64,000 nucleotides of DNA from Polaribacter sp. IC073 (GTDB lineage Bacteria > Bacteroidota > Bacteroidia > Flavobacteriales > Flavobacteriaceae). The DNA lies in contig NZ_VORS01000002.1 in the NCBI RefSeq assembly GCF_007997075.1, forward strand, positions 124,001 through 188,000. The letters are read 5' to 3'. The notes below the pieces were generated by a model. It saw nothing but the letters and a program-made list of their open reading frames with translations. It was not told where the DNA came from and did no database searches. Made by a program: the position numbers and the translations under genes. Shown here one piece after another: positions 58,961-64,000 of the stretch. Numbering within the stretch: position 1 is the stretch's first letter; each line of letters starts with the position of its first letter.

Positions 58961-61030
58961 GAAAAAAGGTTTTTTAAGAAAAATCCATTTAAAACGCAAT
59001 CCGAATTCGGTATACGTAAAACCAGCAGAACCAGCAGTTGCAACTGCAGAAGCGATATTACTTTGGGTGCCATAAAAATTTAATAGCGCATATTCGGAGA
59101 ATTTATACCCCAACTTCGCCTGAATTCTGTACGTACTTTGTTTTTCTTCATCTTCTATATATTGCAAACCAGTAGCCGCAGTTAATGCATAAAACCATTC
59201 TTTATTTTTAGCAGCAGTTTCATCTTTTATAATGTTAACAAAAACTTCTATAGCATTAAATTTACTTGGACTAAAATAAATTGTAGGTACTTGGTTTTTA
59301 AAAGAAATATTTTGGTAATTCACACCCGCTTTTAAAGCAGGCTTTTCTAAGATATTATAGTAAAGAGAAGTAAATAATAAGTTTCTCGCATTTTCATCAC
59401 TTTGAAATGTGTAATAATATTGAGTAAACCAACCTAAATTGAAATTAGTATTCAAACTATAATTTAGAATAAGGTTGTTTTGTACTATTTCTCTGTCTAA
59501 TAATGCCGCATTAAAATTTTGAATATCTCGTTTATAACCCAATTCTAGATTTTGAAGTTTAAAAGGTTTGATATTAATAGAAATGTCTGTTAATAATTGA
59601 TTGTATTTACTAGTCTCAGAATCTGAAGATGTAACCCCAAAACTTCCTTTTAAGGTAACATTATTTAATAACTGGTAGGAAGCACCTAACAGTAAATTAT
59701 TTGTTGTTGCCTTTAAATTAGTAACATCATTAGAAGTGACTCTATAGTTATAATTAGCTAAAACTTTAAACTTTGTAGAAAAAGGAATTTCAGCATTAAT
59801 GTCATATGCATTTGCTTTATTGTCTCCATTATCATAGGAATAAGAAACTTTTGTTTCTACAAAAGGTGTAAAGCTTAAGTCTAATTGTTTTACGAAGTTC
59901 ATCGCATCTTTCTGGTTTTTATAAAATATTAAGGTGTTTTCTGCACTTTTGTAAGCTTTCTTATAATAACCAGATGCTTTTAAAGTATTTGCCTTCCCTA
60001 AGTTGCCATCAAAAGAAGCGCTGTCTTTTTTTAAGATTAGGTTATAATCTTCTAAACTCTTTTTAAAATCACTTTTATAAATATTAAGTGTTGCTCTTAA
60101 AGATAACATCCAATTTTCAGGAGCTTTATTATCATCTAAAAGTTTGTCGATTTCCGTTGCTGCTGGTGTATATTTTTTATTCCAAATTAAAGCCTGTATG
60201 TATCTTTCTGTTGTTTGATTTTTTAATGTTTCTGTAGTATTTGCATCGATACTTTTCAAAGCTTTTTCACTAATATTTAAAGCAGTTTTGTCATCACCAT
60301 TTAAATGATACGCTAATGCAATTCCATTTAAAGAAGTCAATTTATTCTCTGTATTTTCTCCAATAAGTTCATAAGTACTTTTAGCCTTATCAATTTGATT
60401 AGAAATTAAATATAAATTAGCAAGATTTAATAATGTTTCTTTATCATTCTTAAAGGTTTCTAAATTTTCTTTTAGCAATGCTTCTGAAACATTATATTCT
60501 TTGGTTTGAATTTTTTTGTTCGCTAAACCTAGTCTCATATATTTTTTAGAAACCAACGCATTAGGATTACCTGGTAAAACTTTTAAAGCTTTGTCTACGT
60601 AAACTAAAGCTTCTTCAAACTCTTTTAAATTAGATAGTGTGTTTGCATAACCTAACAATGCAGGAAAACTTTTATCGTTTTCTTCCAATAATATTTTATA
60701 ATATCCTTTAGCTTTCAAGTAATTTTTACTCCAAAGTAAAGATTCTCCATAATTCAATTTTACCTCAAAATCTGTAGGGTAGTCTTTTAGAAGGTTCGTA
60801 AAAATAGTAACAGCTTTTTCAGCATCACCTTTTAAACCAATCGCTCTACCATAACAGAGTCTTGCTGTTTTATTTGTAGGATATTCTTTTAGTATTTCTT
60901 TAAAAAAAACTTCTGCTTGTTTGTATTTACCGGTTTCTAAATAGGTAAATCCTTCTTTCATGTCTTGACCAAAGCTGTTCAAACTAAAAAAAATAAGGAA
61001 CAAAAGAGTAGAATATATTAATTTCATCAT
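58952..61030 (-). CDS. TPR protein with C-terminal outer membrane beta-barrel (YaiO/PgaA-like)
   Basis: A 692-residue exported protein. The signal peptide KLIYSTLLFLIFFSLNSFGQ is followed by about ten TPR-like helical repeats to residue 380 (examples: TYLETGKYKQAEVFFKEIL, GYANTLSNLKEFEEALVYVD). From about 395 to the end it is beta-rich and ends FGLRFKWIFLKKPFFKK, consistent with an outer membrane barrel. This layout resembles YaiO and the polysaccharide exporters PgaA and PelB, in which periplasmic TPRs guide polymer to a barrel. A role in polysaccharide export is inferred and supported by the flippase and glycosyltransferase genes that diverge from it. Confidence 0.75.
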   Translation of the reverse strand: MMKLIYSTLLFLIFFSLNSFGQDMKEGFTYLETGKYKQAEVFFKEILKEYPTNKTARLCYGRAIGLKGDAEKAVTIFTNLLKDYPTDFEVKLNYGESLLWSKNYLKAKGYYKILLEENDKSFPALLGYANTLSNLKEFEEALVYVDKALKVLPGNPNALVSKKYMRLGLANKKIQTKEYNVSEALLKENLETFKNDKETLLNLANLYLISNQIDKAKSTYELIGENTENKLTSLNGIALAYHLNGDDKTALNISEKALKSIDANTTETLKNQTTERYIQALIWNKKYTPAATEIDKLLDDNKAPENWMLSLRATLNIYKSDFKKSLEDYNLILKKDSASFDGNLGKANTLKASGYYKKAYKSAENTLIFYKNQKDAMNFVKQLDLSFTPFVETKVSYSYDNGDNKANAYDINAEIPFSTKFKVLANYNYRVTSNDVTNLKATTNNLLLGASYQLLNNVTLKGSFGVTSSDSETSKYNQLLTDISINIKPFKLQNLELGYKRDIQNFNAALLDREIVQNNLILNYSLNTNFNLGWFTQYYYTFQSDENARNLLFTSLYYNILEKPALKAGVNYQNISFKNQVPTIYFSPSKFNAIEVFVNIIKDETAAKNKEWFYALTAATGLQYIEDEEKQSTYRIQAKLGYKFSEYALLNFYGTQSNIASAVATAGSAGFTYTEFGLRFKWIFLKKPFFKK

Positions 61031-61310
61031 TATAGGTGTTTATTGTAAAGGCAAGTTAAGCATTAGTATTTTATCATTTTACTATATAAAGTTGTTTTCA
61101 ATGATAAATATTATTTTTAGAGTATGAATATAATAATTTGTTTGTTAAGAATAAAAAACGACTCACTTTAATCCTAAAAATTTAGAAAAACAAGATATTC
61201 TATGATAATGCAAAATAATAAATAATTATTTTATCCTGTTGTTTACTGTTTTAATGAATTTTATTATTATTTTCAACACATAAAAGTAGTTAAATAAAAC
61301 AAAAGAAGTC

Positions 61311-62576
61311 ATGCAAGCAATTATAAGATTTGTGAAAAAAGGTGTTAAGCCAGAACAATTATTTATGCTTAGCGTTCTTTTGGTGAATGGAGGAAATTAC
61401 CTGTATAATCTGGTTTTAGGTAGAGTCTTAGGGCCGGAGAAATTTGCAGATGCGGCAATCTTAATTACCTTTTTATTAGTGTTATCTTTTGTAGCTATGA
61501 CTTTTCAATTGGTAACTGCTAAATTTTCTGTGCTATTTGAAGATTCGATATTTAGTGGTTTTATTTCTAAGATATATAAGAATGCTTTATTTACAGGTAT
61601 CTTTTTAGGGATTGCAATCATTCTTTTTTCATCACAATTGCAATATTTTTTTAAAACAACTTCTGCGACAATGTTCGTGATTTTCGGATTTGGAGTTCCA
61701 TTTTATTTTTTAATGAGCGTAAATAGAGGTGTTTTTCAAGGAAAGCAAGAGTTAAAATCGTTGTCATTAACATATCAATCAGAAATGATTAGTCGTTTAT
61801 TACTAACTTTTGCTTTACTATATTTTCTAGAAATAGATTCATCTTTAATTATAGCAATTGGCATTTTTTGTTCTTTTGTATTCGGATTAATTCCTTTTAA
61901 AAGTAGTAATTTTTCTTTATTTAAACCTTTTAATTTAGATGTTGTTAACCAAAAGCTAGTTAAGAAATTCTTTATCATTACCGCTTTTTACGAGCTTACA
62001 CAAATCATCATTAATAATAGTGATATTTTATTGGTAAAACATTATTTTGAATCTTATGAAGCAGGTTTATACGCTTCTTTAGCATTAATAGGTAGAGTTG
62101 TCTATTTTATTGCTTGGATGTTTGTAATGTTATTATTACCAACGGTAGTCCAACTTAAAAAAGAAGGAAAACCAACGCTACCTATTTTATTAAAATATGT
62201 TGGCTATATTGCTTTTATAGCGACTGCAATTGTTGTGAGTTGTTTTTTCTTTCCTAATGAAATTATCAGTCTTTTATTTGGCAGCGAGTATGTGTCAGTT
62301 TCAGGGTTGTTATGGAAATATGCTTCTGCAACGGGTATTTTTGCAATTTCAAACATATTTGCATACTATTATTTGTCATTAGATAAGTATGTACCTGTAG
62401 TACTTTCTGGTATTTTTGGAATGTTACAAATAGTTCTATTGGTGCTTTACCATGAAACATTGGAGCAGGTGGTGCACGTGCAAATAATTGCGATGGTTTT
62501 ACTGTTAATAGTGCAGCTTAGTTTCTTCTTTTTTAAAGATTCTAAAGTGCCGAAATCAATAAAGGAAATAAAATAA
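61311..62576 (+). CDS. Wzx-like oligosaccharide flippase (polysaccharide biosynthesis protein)
   Basis: A 421-residue polytopic protein with about twelve hydrophobic helices. The opening GGNYLYNLVLGRVLGPEKFADAAIL is the typical first helix pair of the MATE-like Wzx/PST family, and NRGVFQGKQELKSLSLTYQSE is the conserved loop. It would move lipid-linked glycans across the inner membrane. It diverges from the TPR/barrel gene across a 280-bp gap that is AT-rich and shows no gene. It precedes a GT4 gene by 108 bp. No flippase is seen in the large locus at 1-23313, so it could also serve that one. Confidence 0.85.
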   Translation: MQAIIRFVKKGVKPEQLFMLSVLLVNGGNYLYNLVLGRVLGPEKFADAAILITFLLVLSFVAMTFQLVTAKFSVLFEDSIFSGFISKIYKNALFTGIFLGIAIILFSSQLQYFFKTTSATMFVIFGFGVPFYFLMSVNRGVFQGKQELKSLSLTYQSEMISRLLLTFALLYFLEIDSSLIIAIGIFCSFVFGLIPFKSSNFSLFKPFNLDVVNQKLVKKFFIITAFYELTQIIINNSDILLVKHYFESYEAGLYASLALIGRVVYFIAWMFVMLLLPTVVQLKKEGKPTLPILLKYVGYIAFIATAIVVSCFFFPNEIISLLFGSEYVSVSGLLWKYASATGIFAISNIFAYYYLSLDKYVPVVLSGIFGMLQIVLLVLYHETLEQVVHVQIIAMVLLLIVQLSFFFFKDSKVPKSIKEIK

Positions 62577-62684
62577 TAATATCTAGACCTATTTTTCATT
62601 CATCTCTATACAACTGCCTTTAAACAGTTTTACAAAAAAATAAAGTAAGAGTTTGAAATTTATAATATAACTTAAAAAAACAAT

Positions 62685-63866
62685 ATGAAATTAGCCATTG
62701 TAACTGCATATCCTCCAAGTAAAGTAACTTTAAATGAATATGCATATCATTTAGTAAAAAGTTTTAGACAAAAGAAAGAAATAACAGAATTAATTCTTTT
62801 AACAGATGCAACTCCAGGAAAAAAAGATATTCATTTTGAGCAAGATGGCTGTAAGATTACAGTGAAAGAATGTTGGAAGTTTAACAGTTATACAAATATT
62901 GTAAATGTTACCAAAGCAATTAATGAAACAACACCAGACGCAATTTTGTTTAATTTACAGTTCATGAAATTTGGTGATAAAAAAGTGGCCGCTGCTTTAG
63001 GTTTGGCAATTCCAATGGTGTGTAGAATTAAAAAAATACCGACAATAGTTTTATTACACAATATTTTAGAACAAGTAGACTTAGAAAGTGCAGGCTTTAC
63101 ATCGAATAAATTAGTCCAAAAAGCATATAATTTCATAGGAACTTCATTAACCAAAATGATTCTAAAAGCAGATTTAGTAGCTGTTACTATGGATAAATAT
63201 GTAACCACTTTAAAGGATAAATATAAGGTAGATAATGTAAAAATGATTCCTCACGGAACTTTTGAAATACCAGAAAATCCTTCGCAGAAATTACCTGAAG
63301 GCCCTTTAAAAATAATGACTTTCGGTAAATTTGGAACGTACAAAAAAGTAGAGTCTATGATTGAAGCGGTAGAACTTGTAAGAAAAGAAACAGGCTTAGA
63401 TTTAGAGATTATAATTGCAGGAACAGACAACCCAAATGTACCAGGTTATTTAGCAAACGCGAAAGAAAAATACAAGCAGGTACCACAGCTTATTTTTACA
63501 GGTTATGTAGAAGAAGTAGAGGTAGCACCGTTGTTTACAGAAAGTGCTGTTGTTGTTTTTCCTTATACATCTACCACAGGAAGTTCTGGCGTTTTGCACC
63601 AAGCAGGAAGCTATGGTAGGGCAGTAGTAATGCCAAATTTGGGGGATTTAACTACTTTGATTGAAGACGAAGGATATAGAGGTGAGTTTTTTGAGCCAGA
63701 AAGTGTACAAAGTTTGGCAAATGCAATTAAAGCAATTGTAACGAATGATGCTTATAGAATTGAGTTAGGAGAAACAAATTATAAGGCAGCAACTGCTTTT
63801 CCTATGGATAGAATTACTGATATTTATTTAGAAGAATTTCATAAAATTATAGCTAAAAAGAAATAA
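62685..63866 (+). CDS. Glycosyltransferase family 4
   Basis: A 393-residue GT-B enzyme: KLAIVTAYPPSKVTLNEYAYHL at the start, LLHNILEQVDLES in the acceptor domain and VKMIPHGTFE at the linker. The donor domain begins LKIMTFGKFGTYKKVESMIEAV. The usual E-x7-E region reads YTSTTGSSGVLHQAGSYGRAVV, which lacks the first Glu, as in some GT4 members. NLGDLTTLIEDEGYRG follows. It comes after the flippase gene on the same strand, so a joint role in a glycan pathway is likely. Donor and acceptor are unknown. Confidence 0.82.
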   Translation: MKLAIVTAYPPSKVTLNEYAYHLVKSFRQKKEITELILLTDATPGKKDIHFEQDGCKITVKECWKFNSYTNIVNVTKAINETTPDAILFNLQFMKFGDKKVAAALGLAIPMVCRIKKIPTIVLLHNILEQVDLESAGFTSNKLVQKAYNFIGTSLTKMILKADLVAVTMDKYVTTLKDKYKVDNVKMIPHGTFEIPENPSQKLPEGPLKIMTFGKFGTYKKVESMIEAVELVRKETGLDLEIIIAGTDNPNVPGYLANAKEKYKQVPQLIFTGYVEEVEVAPLFTESAVVVFPYTSTTGSSGVLHQAGSYGRAVVMPNLGDLTTLIEDEGYRGEFFEPESVQSLANAIKAIVTNDAYRIELGETNYKAATAFPMDRITDIYLEEFHKIIAKKK

Positions 63867-63878
63867 TTTTTATTGAAT

Positions 63879-64000
63879 CTATTCCTTAGATATATATTTA
63901 AAAGATAGTTTTTTTTCGCCTTTATTATTGATAAAGCCAAATTTTTTCTGAGGATTCGTGCGCCAAGGAAGTCTACCTAAGACTTCTTTTGGAACAACAT
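63879..64000 (-). CDS. Partial CDS, C-terminal end of an unidentified protein
   Basis: On the minus strand an open frame enters from the window edge and ends with a TAG at 63879-63881. The last 39 residues contain VLGRLPWRTNPQKKFGFINN and end FKYISKE. I do not recognise it. Its 3-prime end faces the GT4 gene, 12 bases away, so the two are convergent. Confidence 0.55.
   Translation of the reverse strand, partial: VVPKEVLGRLPWRTNPQKKFGFINNKGEKKLSFKYISKE

Noticed and set aside
62579..62590. A GGTCTA word on the minus strand after the flippase gene, similar to one half of the LytTR repeat
   Set aside because: It is a single half-site in the wrong orientation for the downstream gene, with no partner at 21 or 22 bases, so it is likely chance.
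1..64000. CRISPR arrays, tRNA or rRNA genes, insertion sequences and prophage genes
   Set aside because: No regularly spaced repeat array, no tRNA or rRNA-like sequence and no transposase, integrase or phage structural gene was seen. The repeats at 40282-40762 are too few and irregularly spaced for CRISPR.

Overview
This is a low-GC bacterial window that reads as marine Bacteroidota, family Flavobacteriaceae, and most resembles Polaribacter or a close relative. The indicators are the AT-rich coding style, flavobacterial minus-7 boxes of the TAnnTTTG type, weak ribosome binding sites, a type IX secretion (T9SS) C-terminal sorting domain, a PorV/PorQ-like outer membrane protein, DUF4105 and DUF6495-type proteins, and a DUF3494 ice-binding domain typical of cold-adapted marine bacteria. 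The genus is inference; no rRNA or tRNA gene is present to test it.

Region 1 (1-23313) is one long plus-strand surface polysaccharide locus (capsule, O-antigen or exopolysaccharide) whose genes mostly touch or overlap. It holds neuB, neuC and neuA for a sialic or related nonulosonic acid, wecB for UDP-ManNAc, many GT2 and GT4 glycosyltransferases, a polysaccharide deacetylase, a hexapeptide acetyltransferase, a CapK/PaaK-like adenylation protein, an O-antigen ligase/polymerase-type membrane protein and, last, the polyprenyl-phosphate sugar-1-phosphate transferase that would start repeat-unit synthesis.

Region 2 (23293-43357) is mostly conserved housekeeping: a DUF4105 protein, a PorV/PorQ-like protein, a YheT-type hydrolase, PssA, a GAF sensor kinase, LptB, an AhpD-like protein, TatC, KdsD, RecQ, a NarL-type two-component pair, a ZIP transporter, two methyltransferases and PriA. 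A 634-bp gap at 40282-40915 carries flavobacterial-style interspersed repeats.

Region 3 (43409-48874) has a decayed malate:quinone oxidoreductase gene with at least four lesions, a sigma factor/membrane protein/coiled-coil beta-barrel operon, and the ribosomal protein operon rpsF-rpsR-rplI with a strong terminator.

Region 4 (49511-58904) is the most interesting part. A tightly packed operon encodes a CheY-like receiver, an H-NOX heme protein, a three-PAS histidine kinase, a FIST-domain protein (the NosP type of NO sensor is in this family), a second histidine kinase, an Hpt phosphotransfer protein and a LytTR response regulator. Immediately downstream is a 1040-residue secreted protein with an ice-binding domain, DUF4114 and a T9SS sorting domain. 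Two perfect 10-bp direct repeats, 22 bp apart and so with LytTR operator geometry, lie just upstream of its minus-7 box. I propose a dual nitric-oxide-sensing phosphorelay controlling an ice- or surface-binding adhesin.

Region 5 (58952-64000) has a TPR plus outer membrane barrel protein, a Wzx-like flippase and a GT4 glycosyltransferase, possibly a second small polysaccharide locus, and the tail of an unidentified minus-strand gene.
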